DNA from: Solobacterium sp.
GTDB lineage: Bacteria; Bacillota_I; Bacilli_A; Erysipelotrichales; Erysipelotrichaceae
DNA length: 39,251 bases
Assembly: GCA_017539385.1 (NCBI GenBank)
Contig: JAFYHC010000051.1
Location: forward strand, 1 to 39,251
Direction of reading: 5' to 3'
In this document: in pieces, positions 16,447-24,063 of the stretch
How positions within the stretch are numbered: the stretch's first letter is position 1
Layout: every line of letters starts with the position of its first letter
Position numbers and translations under genes: made by a program
Notes under the pieces: model-generated
The model's input: only the letters and a program-made list of their open reading frames with translations
What the model was told of the DNA's origin: nothing
The model's database searches: none

Positions 16447-17297
16447 ATGACCTCCAGGGCAGCCCTGTGGGCTTCCAGTTCCATCATGGCAATCTTATAT
16501 TGAATGTCATTGGGTGCTTTGCCATGCCATCCTGCTTCGTTTTCCATATAGGCAACGCCTTTGCCCTTCACCGTAGAAAACAGCAGAACACACGGTTTCC
16601 CGCTTCCCTGTCCTTTCCGGAAGAATTCAAATGCCTCATCGATGTCTTCCAGTTCATGTCCGTTCCGGCTGATGACACGGCATCCGAATGCTTCGAATTT
16701 CTGATCCAGCGGATCGGTATTCATCACATCCTTTGTCCGCCCATCGATCTGCAGTCCGTTCACATCCACCAGAATGCACAGGTTATCCAGCTTATAATGA
16801 GCCGCAAACAAGACGGCTTCCCATATAATGCCTTCTGTCATTTCCCCGTCTCCGCATAATGCAAAGACACGGAAATCCCGGCCGGTCATCTTCGCTCCTT
16901 TGGCCATTCCTGCCGCTGCAGAGAGTCCCTGTCCCAGGGATCCGGTGCACATATCCACACCCGGTGTCAGATTCATATTCGGATGTCCCTGCAAATGCGA
17001 ATCGATATGCCGCAGTGTTGTCAGATCCTCCTTGGGGAAATAGCCCTTATACGCCAGTGCACTGTACAATGCCGGTGCCGCATGTCCCTTGGAAAGTACA
17101 AAGCGGTCCCGGTCCGGATCCTGCGGAGAAGCAGGATCGATATGCATCTCATGAAAATACAGATAGGCCAGTATGTCCGCTGCGGAAAGACTGCCGCCCG
17201 GATGACCGCTATGGGCATAGTAGGTGGACGTCATGATTCCCTTGCGGATATCTGCACCAGCCAGTTTCAGTTTCTTCTTCTCTTCTCTGCTGATCAT
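16443..17297 (-). CDS. Transketolase N-terminal subunit (split transketolase)
   Basis: 284 residues forming the TPP pyrophosphate-binding domain. SGHPGGSLSAADILA (30-44), SKGHAAPALYSALA, TGSLGQGLSAAAG and the TPP motif GDG (149-151) through Asn180 with GLQIDGRTKDV are all present. It is the first gene of a four-gene minus-strand operon: tktN, tktC, nucleotidase, lipoprotein. Ribosome site AGGAG is 9 bases from the ATG. The promoter candidate is TGACAT-17-TATAGT about 60 bases upstream. rpiB at 25.8 kb is a separate pentose phosphate gene in the same window. Confidence 0.94.
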   Translation of the reverse strand: MISREEKKKLKLAGADIRKGIMTSTYYAHSGHPGGSLSAADILAYLYFHEMHIDPASPQDPDRDRFVLSKGHAAPALYSALAYKGYFPKEDLTTLRHIDSHLQGHPNMNLTPGVDMCTGSLGQGLSAAAGMAKGAKMTGRDFRVFALCGDGEMTEGIIWEAVLFAAHYKLDNLCILVDVNGLQIDGRTKDVMNTDPLDQKFEAFGCRVISRNGHELEDIDEAFEFFRKGQGSGKPCVLLFSTVKGKGVAYMENEAGWHGKAPNDIQYKIAMMELEAHRAALEVI

Positions 17298-17355
17298 TGT
17301 TTTGGTCTCCTGATTATATTGATCAAATGATTGTAAAATTACGCTTCTTTTTCAC

Positions 17356-17384
17356 ACTATAGCATGTAAAAGAGACAAATGTCA
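17356..17384 (-). promoter_or_regulatory. Promoter of the transketolase operon
   Basis: Minus strand TGACAT (17384-17379), 17-base spacer, TATAGT (17361-17356). A nearer TATAAT overlaps the ribosome site and is therefore less likely. Confidence 0.5.
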
Positions 17385-17437
17385 TCGTTCGCCGCATATT
17401 CCCTTCTCTTTCCTTCAGGAAATGAAATTCCCCCCTC

Positions 17438-17466
17438 CTGAACCACCTTATCCTTTCTGCTAGAAT
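17438..17466 (+). promoter_or_regulatory. Promoter of the hypothetical gene at 17515
   Basis: CTGAAC (17438-17443), 17-base spacer, TAGAAT (17461-17466). Divergent from the transketolase operon promoter about 55 bases away. Confidence 0.5.
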
Positions 17467-17514
17467 GACATGCTGTCCTCAGACAGCAGAAAGAAAAAAA
17501 CACAGGAGGACAAT

Positions 17515-18120
17515 ATGAACAGAGAAACACTTCAATTACTGGCAGAAACTATTTTTGACACTGGATACTGGTATTGCTGGAATATACAGGATGACATCAT
17601 CCAGCTGGAATTCTGCAATGTGCAGCTCTATGATGAATCCAGGGCAGAAAAAGATATACATACAACAGATGTTCTGGCAGTCCGCTTCAGCGGTCATACT
17701 TTTGCTGTATTTGCAGATCGCCGCCAGGAAGACGGCTGGCACACACATTTTCAGGAGGATGATTCCATTCTGTATCCTGTTGATGAATTTTACATGGGAT
17801 TTGATGATATGGAAAAAGCTCAGTTCATTCTGAACTGGTATGAACAGAAAACATCAATCAAAGACTATAACGGTCTGGAAACACTGGCTTCCGCCAAGCA
17901 TTTCATGTATGCCAGTTGCGGCGATGTATGTTTTATTGTCGGCGGGGATGAGATCTCTGTCATTGGAAGAAATGGTGCATATTCAGAAGAAGACATCCAG
18001 AAAGCATCTGATAAATGGATGGAATACTGGAGAACCTACTGGAAACTGAAAGGAACAGCAGATGCATATCCAAGGGATTTTGCATGTGAAGTGAACATAC
18101 CTTTCAGCTGGGAGCTATAA
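17515..18120 (+). CDS. Hypothetical cytoplasmic protein
   Basis: 201 residues from the ATG at 17515, preferred to an in-frame ATG at 17470 because AGGAGG lies 7 bases before it. Not recognised. No signal peptide or membrane segment; unusually rich in Trp and Tyr (GYWYCWNIQDD, WMEYWRTYW), and acidic. It lacks the codon and composition signs of a shadow frame. It stands alone between its own promoter and a bidirectional terminator. The fold cannot be assigned; small YxxW-rich proteins of this kind are often immunity or SMI1-like proteins, but no SMI1 motif was seen. Confidence 0.75.
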   Translation: MNRETLQLLAETIFDTGYWYCWNIQDDIIQLEFCNVQLYDESRAEKDIHTTDVLAVRFSGHTFAVFADRRQEDGWHTHFQEDDSILYPVDEFYMGFDDMEKAQFILNWYEQKTSIKDYNGLETLASAKHFMYASCGDVCFIVGGDEISVIGRNGAYSEEDIQKASDKWMEYWRTYWKLKGTADAYPRDFACEVNIPFSWEL

Positions 18121-18126
18121 CAAAAC

Positions 18127-18160
18127 AAACACCAGGCAAAATACGTCTGGTGTTTTCTTT
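18127..18160. terminator. Bidirectional terminator
   Basis: AAACACCAG ... CTGGTGTTT stem (18127-18155), followed by TTCTTT on plus and GTTTTG on minus. It separates convergent genes ending at 18120 and 18193. Confidence 0.8.
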
Positions 18161-18192
18161 CGAATATGGATATGACCGCTCAGGTCAGTGGA

Positions 18193-19521
18193 TCAGGGAT
18201 TGCATACTTTGCATGGATCATAGCCATGATCCAGCATATACTGGCGTGTCACGCCGGTAAAATATACCTTGTTGTATTCTTTCATCTTTGCGACCGAGCG
18301 GCATCCCGGAAGATGGAATTTCATGCTGTTGGCGTTGCCGATATAATCGTATGTCGGAGCGGAGCGCGTCGCGGACTGCGGCTGTTCACCGACAGTAACA
18401 TGGAAGGTCTTTTCCGCCATGTTCATATTCAGATCAATGGCGTGGACCTTGATCTCATAGGTTCCCGGCTGCTTTGCATTGACGGTTCCTTCCAGATAGT
18501 AATTGCCGACGATGGCATATTCCGGTCCCTGGCACCATTTCAGTTCCCCGTCCACCGGATCACTGACGGAAACGACATTCGATGCCGGATCATACTCTGC
18601 ACCATATTCCAGAGTGACATTCTCCTGCGCCAGTTTGATCTCCGGCGCTTTGGTATCTTTGACTTCGAACGTGTGGGATACTTCCCTGCGTTCTCCCTGC
18701 AGTTCCAACAGATACGTGACTGTCTGTTTATCGAGAACTTTGAGATCGATCGCATCATTTGTGGAGATTGCAATCTCAGGATCACTGCAATGGATCAAAG
18801 AGAGCGGATCGACGGACTTATCCGAGTATTCCAGGACATCTGTTGTAAATGTTGTTTCTGCCTGGGACAGACGCAGCTGAATCTCAGCGATATCTTCCTG
18901 TTCTTTGCGATAGCGCTGTATTGCACTTTCATCGGTATGAACGGAAGACAGGATGTCTTTGATATCAGCAGAGAAGTCGAATGGTGAATCACTGACCTCA
19001 AAGATCAGGACATAGTTGATCGTGCCGGTTTCTTCTGACAGGAACGCCTGGGCATGCAGGATGCCTTCGGCTTCCCCGCGTACGGTGGGAATGACTGCCT
19101 GGCGCATGCGTATGGAATTGACCGTGATCATGCGGTCGGTTTGGGCAGTGTAGTCACCATTGGTAAAGAAGTGGCCAAAGACGGACGGATCGTTTTCCAG
19201 AAATTCTTCTGTCAGGGCATCGGCGGTTGCTTCTTCGCTGAATGCGGTCAGTGAGACATAGGCACTGCCATTGCGCATTGCATACCATGCGTCTTCGCTC
19301 TCTTTCCAGTCTTTGGGAATCTGGATCGTATAGGCACCAAAGGAGATCACCTGGTTCGTGGCAGGATCAAAATCATGGACCTGTTTACTGGAAGACTCCG
19401 GCGTTTTCTGCGGCGCGGGAGTCGGTGTCGGCTTTGTGGATGAAGCAGAGGATGGTGCACTCTTTCCGCATCCTGCAAAAAGAAGCAGGACTGCTGTAAA
19501 CAACAATAATAACTTCTTCAT
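18193..19521 (-). CDS. Lipoprotein with Ig-like domain and C-terminal Cys/His (Ada-like) motif
   Basis: 442 residues from the ATG at 19521 (GGGAGG before it; an upstream ATG at 19542 is rejected). Lipobox AGC at Cys18, Ser/Thr/Pro linker to about 50, then a globular region (about 60-230) typical of Firmicute lipoproteins with FGAYTIQIPKDW. An Ig-like/cadherin-like module follows, beginning DTKAPEIKLAQENVTLEYG. The last 50 residues, from YIGNANSMKFHLPGC through DPCKVCNP, carry a H-x3-C ... C-x2-C metal motif known in Ada N-terminal-like domains appended to nucleases and surface proteins. Anchored outside the cell. Function unknown; a metal-dependent surface binding role is plausible. Confidence 0.8.
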   Translation of the reverse strand: MKKLLLLFTAVLLLFAGCGKSAPSSASSTKPTPTPAPQKTPESSSKQVHDFDPATNQVISFGAYTIQIPKDWKESEDAWYAMRNGSAYVSLTAFSEEATADALTEEFLENDPSVFGHFFTNGDYTAQTDRMITVNSIRMRQAVIPTVRGEAEGILHAQAFLSEETGTINYVLIFEVSDSPFDFSADIKDILSSVHTDESAIQRYRKEQEDIAEIQLRLSQAETTFTTDVLEYSDKSVDPLSLIHCSDPEIAISTNDAIDLKVLDKQTVTYLLELQGERREVSHTFEVKDTKAPEIKLAQENVTLEYGAEYDPASNVVSVSDPVDGELKWCQGPEYAIVGNYYLEGTVNAKQPGTYEIKVHAIDLNMNMAEKTFHVTVGEQPQSATRSAPTYDYIGNANSMKFHLPGCRSVAKMKEYNKVYFTGVTRQYMLDHGYDPCKVCNP

Positions 19522-19552
19522 ATATTCCTCCCCCATTAACACTATACCGCCG

Positions 19553-19585
19553 TAAAAAAGAAAGACAAGCCGTCAGGGCCTGTCT
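19553..19585 (-). terminator. Terminator of the sugar-binding lipoprotein gene
   Basis: Minus strand AGACAGGCC ... GGCTTGTCT stem (one mismatch) followed by TTTCTTTTTT. It also overlaps a TTGTCT-16-TATAGT candidate promoter of the next minus gene. Confidence 0.7.
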
Positions 19586-19590
19586 CTGAA

Positions 19591-20607
19591 TTAACGGATC
19601 TTTACGTAATCGAAGAGATAGTAGTTTTCGACTGCTTCGCCTTTGATCAGCTGTACTGCGGCATCGGCAGCCTTGTGGCACTGGTCATTCATGCCATTGA
19701 GGACGGTACCGGTCAGTTCGCCTTTCTGGAACATTTCAATGCTTTCGTCCCCGGCATCTGCACCGATCAGATAGATATCTGTACCGACAGTGCGTCCGGC
19801 TTCTTTGATTGCATCCGAAGCACCGTATGCCATCGTATCGTTGTTGCAGAAAACAACTTCAATGGCATGACCATACTGAGCCAGTGCATCGGCAGTGATC
19901 TGCTTGCTCTGTTCGCGGTCCCAGTAAGCGATCTGATCGTCTACGCATTCCACTTCGATACCAGACGCCTGCAATGCTTTGATGGAGTATTCCGTGCGGT
20001 ATTGGGCATCGAGGTCTTCCGGAGCACCTTCGATCATCAGATAGGATACTTTTCCATCCCCATTAAGATCACCATGATTGGCAAGTTCTGCCACGATCTC
20101 ACCCTGGCTTGTGCCGGCCTGGCTGGCACGTGTTCCGACATAGCATACCGATGCATTGTCGAGGATGCCGCGGTAATTGCCTTCCCCTTCGGCACCAAAT
20201 GGTTCATTGTGGATGAAGACAAGCGGGATCCCTGCCTCTGTCGCCTTCTGTACGATCGTATCTGCAGAAGCACGGTCCGCCAGATCAACGATGATCACAT
20301 TGACTTTCTGGGCAATGAATTCATCGATCTGCTTCAGCTGTTCTTTGGCATCGTTTTTGCTGTCCGTCATGGTCACGTTGTACTTGACTGTGTCAGTCTC
20401 GATCTTTTTGAAATAACTGCTCAGTTCCTCCCTGTACATATTCATGAAAGGATCTTCATACGAATGTATTGCCGCAGCGATGGTATATGTTCCGGATTCC
20501 CCTGCAGGCTGTGCGCTGGATGAGCCGGACGAAGCGCTTTTGGAAGAGCAGCCGGCAAGCATGCCAATGGCAAGGGAAGCACCCAGAAGTTTCTTAACGA
20601 TATTCAT
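19591..20607 (-). CDS. MglB-like periplasmic sugar-binding lipoprotein (ABC transporter)
   Basis: 338 residues. Lipobox LAGC at Cys20, then a type I periplasmic-binding fold. The Ca-binding loop DLNGDGKVS (180-188) and following EGAPEDLDAQYRTEY correspond to the galactose/methylgalactoside protein MglB (DLNKDGQ there). DRASAD, FCNNDTMAYGA and GADAGDES are also standard. A galactose or glucose-type ligand is likely, not proved. No ATPase or permease gene is adjacent, so it is an orphan binding protein; MglB relatives also serve as chemoreceptor partners. Ribosome site GGAGGTTGA. Confidence 0.85.
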   Translation of the reverse strand: MNIVKKLLGASLAIGMLAGCSSKSASSGSSSAQPAGESGTYTIAAAIHSYEDPFMNMYREELSSYFKKIETDTVKYNVTMTDSKNDAKEQLKQIDEFIAQKVNVIIVDLADRASADTIVQKATEAGIPLVFIHNEPFGAEGEGNYRGILDNASVCYVGTRASQAGTSQGEIVAELANHGDLNGDGKVSYLMIEGAPEDLDAQYRTEYSIKALQASGIEVECVDDQIAYWDREQSKQITADALAQYGHAIEVVFCNNDTMAYGASDAIKEAGRTVGTDIYLIGADAGDESIEMFQKGELTGTVLNGMNDQCHKAADAAVQLIKGEAVENYYLFDYVKIR

Positions 20608-20639
20608 GCATTCAACCTCCGTTTAAAACTACATGATTC

Positions 20640-20645
20640 ATTATA
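20640..20645 (-). promoter_or_regulatory. -10 box of the sugar-binding lipoprotein gene
   Basis: TATAAT in the minus-strand context CTTATAATG, 32 bases before the ATG. The -35 region is poor. Confidence 0.4.
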
Positions 20646-20723
20646 AGCCCAAGGCACCCAAAATCTGCAGTTTTTTCCATCACCATGCACGAATTGCATG
20701 ATGCGACGGTACCGGATTCGTAT

Positions 20724-20731
20724 GCTAAAAT
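20724..20731 (+). promoter_or_regulatory. Near-extended -10 box upstream of the zinc-ribbon gene
   Basis: TATG precedes TAAAAT (TGC + TAAAAT). A 20-codon reading frame starts at 20747 and ends at 20809, overlapping the main start at 20781; it might be a leader peptide. Confidence 0.35.
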
Positions 20732-20780
20732 GAAGAAAAGGCCGCCATGAAGCAGAAACAGGAACTGCGGCCGTTCCGGA

Positions 20781-22430
20781 ATGGATCCAGCCATGACAGA
20801 AAAAATAACTGATATACATTGCCTGCAGTGCGGTGCCCCCGCCAAGTTTGATATTATCCGGCAGGAATATGTCTGCGGCTATTGCGGCGGGACGGTAGGC
20901 ATTGCAGAAGCGAAAAATGAAAAAAGAGGATACCGGAAGATTCAGCGGGAAAAGATGCAGAAAAGCGCGGAGTCGCTGCAGCTGTTTCATGCGGAATGCA
21001 GCGGATGCGGTGCAGACCTCGTCTTTGCGGAAAGCGAAGCACTGCAGGAATGCCCTTTCTGCACCCGTCAGCTGGTGCGCAGCAGCTGGCTGCTGTCCGA
21101 AGATATGCCAGAGTGCGTCATTCCCTTTGCCATTACGGAAGAGGAAGCAGGACAGCGCGTTCTGGCATGGTGTGATGCCAACAAAAGCAAGAAGGAAGCC
21201 AAGCGCCTTCGTCAGGCAGTATCCCGCATCAACGGGTTCTATCTGCCCTATGAACTGATTCAGGGACCGGTTTCCATGAGTGTGTCGCGCATGGACGGCA
21301 AACGCACGTATACATGCGGCGGCGTGGTGAAAGATACATTCGTCAATACATCGAAGCAGTTGGATAACCTGCTGCTGGATGGCATGGAGCCCTTTGATAC
21401 CGATGCACTGACCGGGTTTGAATTCGGCTATATCGCCGGCACCCGCGTCAAGATCAAAGATCTTGATCAGAAAGACACCGATCAGCGGATAAAAGAAGAA
21501 TGCGAAGAAACCTATACCCCATCCGTACGCACCGTGCTGGAAACAAAAGCCGTGGAAGTGCATGCCGGCACACAGGATACCATTGCCATGCCGGTGCTTC
21601 TGCCGGTGTATTACATCCATGACGGGGATCTGGCTGCGGCAGTCAATGGGCAGACCGGGAAAGTCAGTGTTCGTGCGCTGAAGGAATCCAGCTGGTATTT
21701 TGTACCATGGTGGATCAAGGCAATTGGCGCGTCGATCGTGATATCCCTGCTTGTTTTCGGCGCACTGCGTCTGTTTGGAATGAACGCATCCGGTGCCTTG
21801 CTTCTGACAGGGATCCTCGGATTTTTCTTCCTGATCGTCTTCTTATGCCTTTACAGCGATACGGTGCATAATGCCTTCCGCATTGACAAAGGCAGAAAGA
21901 TATTCACATCCGGAGAAGAGACATTTGTACGGGAATACGGAAAGCTGGTAAAAAGCGATGCGATCCTGGAGCGCAAAACGGAGCCCCCGGTGTTCTTTGA
22001 AACACTGGAAGGAAAAACAGTGCCGGTGGAACTGCGCTTTACAACCGTATGGCGCGTGATCCGGATGGCACTGCTCTGTTTCATTGCTCTCTTTCTGCCG
22101 GTGATTCTGGCATTACTCCTCAACGGCTTTGATTTTTCAAAACTGAATCTTGGCGGATCGGCGGTATGGTTCTGCATTGCTGTCCCCGTTGTACCGGTGT
22201 ATCTGCTGAAATTCGGCATTGTGGAACTGCATGACCGTCCCTGGATCTACATCATCGATGAAAACAGTGCAAAACACCGTTACAGCAAAAGCATTCCGCC
22301 TCTGTTTACGAAAGAAAACATGGGGATGGTGTTACGGGCTTTGTTTGTGCCGCCGGGGTGTCTCGCCGTGTGGTTTGGGATCGTGTGCTTCTTTATGATC
22401 GTTTATCTGACTGCATTTGGTTTTGATTAA
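20781..22430 (+). CDS. Zinc-ribbon polytopic membrane protein
   Basis: 549 residues. Two N-terminal zinc ribbons: CLQCGAP ... CGYCGG (14-36) and CSGCGAD ... CPFC (about 73-94), followed by a soluble region (about 110-290), then about five hydrophobic helices from 311 to the C-terminus. This arrangement resembles the TFIIB-type zinc-ribbon membrane proteins of Firmicutes, where ribbon and membrane parts are often annotated as 'primosomal protein N' by mistake. Function unknown. Start is uncertain: ATG at 20781 or 20793, neither with a clear ribosome site. A long opposite-strand frame here (20604-21620) is a shadow. Confidence 0.75.
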   Translation: MDPAMTEKITDIHCLQCGAPAKFDIIRQEYVCGYCGGTVGIAEAKNEKRGYRKIQREKMQKSAESLQLFHAECSGCGADLVFAESEALQECPFCTRQLVRSSWLLSEDMPECVIPFAITEEEAGQRVLAWCDANKSKKEAKRLRQAVSRINGFYLPYELIQGPVSMSVSRMDGKRTYTCGGVVKDTFVNTSKQLDNLLLDGMEPFDTDALTGFEFGYIAGTRVKIKDLDQKDTDQRIKEECEETYTPSVRTVLETKAVEVHAGTQDTIAMPVLLPVYYIHDGDLAAAVNGQTGKVSVRALKESSWYFVPWWIKAIGASIVISLLVFGALRLFGMNASGALLLTGILGFFFLIVFLCLYSDTVHNAFRIDKGRKIFTSGEETFVREYGKLVKSDAILERKTEPPVFFETLEGKTVPVELRFTTVWRVIRMALLCFIALFLPVILALLLNGFDFSKLNLGGSAVWFCIAVPVVPVYLLKFGIVELHDRPWIYIIDENSAKHRYSKSIPPLFTKENMGMVLRALFVPPGCLAVWFGIVCFFMIVYLTAFGFD

Positions 22431-22443
22431 GACACTGCAGGAA

Positions 22444-22689
22444 TCATTTCAGTTCTTTGATATACCGGACATCACAATGGAAATGTCCTGTATCCATAAC
22501 GGGTTCATCGATACGCATGAATCCGTTTTTTTCATAGAACCGCTGTGCTGCTGTCATGTTTTCCAGTGTTTCGAGATAACACCAGGCCGTGCCTTCATGA
22601 TCACCGCCGAATTCGATCATGCATGCCCGTATCACCTGCTCGACTGCCGCATCATCTTCTTTCTGTATTTCCCTGAACAAAGTATCCAT
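22444..22689 (-). pseudogene. GNAT acetyltransferase with internal deletion
   Basis: 81 residues. The start MDTLFREIQKEDDAAVEQVI and EFGGDHEGTAW match the beginning of a common GNAT subfamily, and CYLETLENMTAAQRFYEKNGF to the end match its C-terminus. The middle, which should contain beta2-beta4 and the R/Q-x-x-G-x-G/A acetyl-CoA loop (about 80 residues in full-length relatives of about 160), is missing, joined in frame. It has AAAAGGGG before the start, so it may still be translated, but cannot bind acetyl-CoA normally. Ends 13 bases from the converging zinc-ribbon gene. Confidence 0.75.
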
Positions 22690-22720
22690 GTATATGCCCC
22701 TTTTCCCAAGTATGCAGCAA

Positions 22721-22749
22721 AGAAAAAAAGCACCTGCAGGAAGTGCTTT
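22721..22749 (-). terminator. Terminator of the YcxB-like gene
   Basis: Minus strand AAAGCAC - TTCCTGCAG - GTGCTTT followed by a T-run. Confidence 0.85.
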
Positions 22750-22757
22750 CAGGCGAT

Positions 22758-23294
22758 CTATCCGCCGATGACAGTGACAGCGATATGATTATCGCGGATA
22801 TAGGCAAGTACCTCTGACTGCCAGCGTTTTTCCAGTGCCAGCACCAGTCCCGGTACGCCTTTTGATACAAAGCAGACAGAATGATCAAATACGCGGACAA
22901 AGGCCACATGATCCCATGCGATCCGGATCTGTTCGGCTTCAGGCTTGCTGAAGTCGATTCCCTTTTCATCGATCGTAAAGACAGAACTGCGCGGATCATT
23001 CATGAGCGAATCGCACATCCGCATCAGCCGATACAGCAGCACACCGCTCATTGCAATAGCAGCAACCAGCAGAACGATAGCCGCAGTTGTCAGTCCATCC
23101 ATTCCCCAGGCGATTCCCATGGCCGTTATGATCACAAGTACGATTGCGCATAACAGGATATAGCCTTTCAGCAGCCGGAAGTTGTCATTGATCTTTCCTT
23201 CCGGCTTTTTGATCAGTTTCTGATACTGTGAAGTGACATTTACAACTTCTCTATAAAACTCTCTGCTCCCTTTTTCATTTACTTCAATCTTCAT
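22758..23294 (-). CDS. YcxB-like small membrane protein
   Basis: 178 residues. Two hydrophobic helices (about 44-63 and 70-90, with LLCAIVLVIITAMGIAWG) separate an N-terminal charged part from a C-terminal domain of about 80 residues with TIDEKGIDFS, RIAWDHVAFVRVFDHSVCF, a layout like YcxB-type (PH-like) proteins. Such proteins are poorly characterised; the C-terminal part is probably cytoplasmic. GGGGGAA precedes the start. It lies 29 bases from the TVP38-like gene on the same strand and may be cotranscribed with it. Confidence 0.65.
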   Translation of the reverse strand: MKIEVNEKGSREFYREVVNVTSQYQKLIKKPEGKINDNFRLLKGYILLCAIVLVIITAMGIAWGMDGLTTAAIVLLVAAIAMSGVLLYRLMRMCDSLMNDPRSSVFTIDEKGIDFSKPEAEQIRIAWDHVAFVRVFDHSVCFVSKGVPGLVLALEKRWQSEVLAYIRDNHIAVTVIGG

Positions 23295-23323
23295 ATTTCC
23301 CCCTTGTACAGATATTCCTGCTG

Positions 23324-24028
23324 TTATTTCTGGTCATTCAGCAGACGGTCCCTGTTTTTTGCAATGACCAGCAGGATGACTACCTGCAGGATGATGGCAA
23401 AGATGGTAAAGGCATACTGTCCGCGGATCAGGTAATGACCGGCGATGCAGTTGAGCAGGATCTGGATCCAGCAGGACTCTGCCACGGCATATATGAATTC
23501 GTGCAGATAGAGTCTGGTGCGGGCAGCGATATATGGAATGATGCCGTTGGGAATGCCCGGTACCATGCAGGCAAGTGCCGTGACAAAGGCAGGATCATGC
23601 CGGTTCATCTGCCGCACAAGCCATGTATTCTTACGGTCCAGACTGAGCATTTCACTCATCTGTTTTCCCATGATGCGGGCTGCGATGAAGACCAGTGCAT
23701 TGCCGGACACAAAGCCCAGCCAGCATACGATAAAGGACTTCCACCAGCCAAAGATGAGTGCGCCGGACACCTGTATCAGCATGCCCGGAAGAATGATGCT
23801 GATGACCTGCAGAACGGACATGAAATAGAGAATGGTCAATCCGCCCAGTTGGGAGCGTCTGGACAGGTATTCCATCAGTTCTGCCTGACTGCCATGCCGC
23901 AGGATCACATAGATCTCGCTGAAAAAAGAACCAATGGTTCGAAACAGCAGAAACAGCGTCAGTGCCGACGCTGCTCCTGTGATCAGATATAAAGTATACC
24001 GTATCGGTTTACGCAGATGTCTTGCCAT
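23324..24028 (-). CDS. TVP38/TMEM64-family (DedA superfamily) membrane protein
   Basis: 234 residues from ATG at 24028. Signature segments: LGFVSGNALVFIAARIMG and VPGIPNGIIPYIAARTRLYLHEF, the VTT domain with reentrant helices. Six or so helices. DedA/VTT relatives include lipid scramblases and transporters in membrane homeostasis; specific cargo unknown. The start is chosen from content: upstream codons in this frame overlap the Nudix gene. No ribosome site precedes it, while TTGACA-16-TACACT ends 7 bases before the ATG, so the mRNA may be leaderless. Confidence 0.8.
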   Translation of the reverse strand: MARHLRKPIRYTLYLITGAASALTLFLLFRTIGSFFSEIYVILRHGSQAELMEYLSRRSQLGGLTILYFMSVLQVISIILPGMLIQVSGALIFGWWKSFIVCWLGFVSGNALVFIAARIMGKQMSEMLSLDRKNTWLVRQMNRHDPAFVTALACMVPGIPNGIIPYIAARTRLYLHEFIYAVAESCWIQILLNCIAGHYLIRGQYAFTIFAIILQVVILLVIAKNRDRLLNDQK

Positions 24029-24035
24029 GAACAGC

Positions 24036-24063
24036 AGTGTAGAACATTCTGCAGAATTGTCAA
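24036..24063 (-). promoter_or_regulatory. Consensus promoter for the TVP38 gene with a palindromic spacer
   Basis: TTGACA (24063-24058), 16-base spacer, TACACT (24041-24036). The spacer contains the perfect palindrome ATTCTGCAGAAT. The -35 overlaps the stop of the Nudix gene. Confidence 0.6.

Noticed and set aside
20604-21620. 338-codon minus-strand open frame
   Set aside because: Antisense to the zinc-ribbon gene; rich in His, Cys and Phe as is typical of reverse frames.
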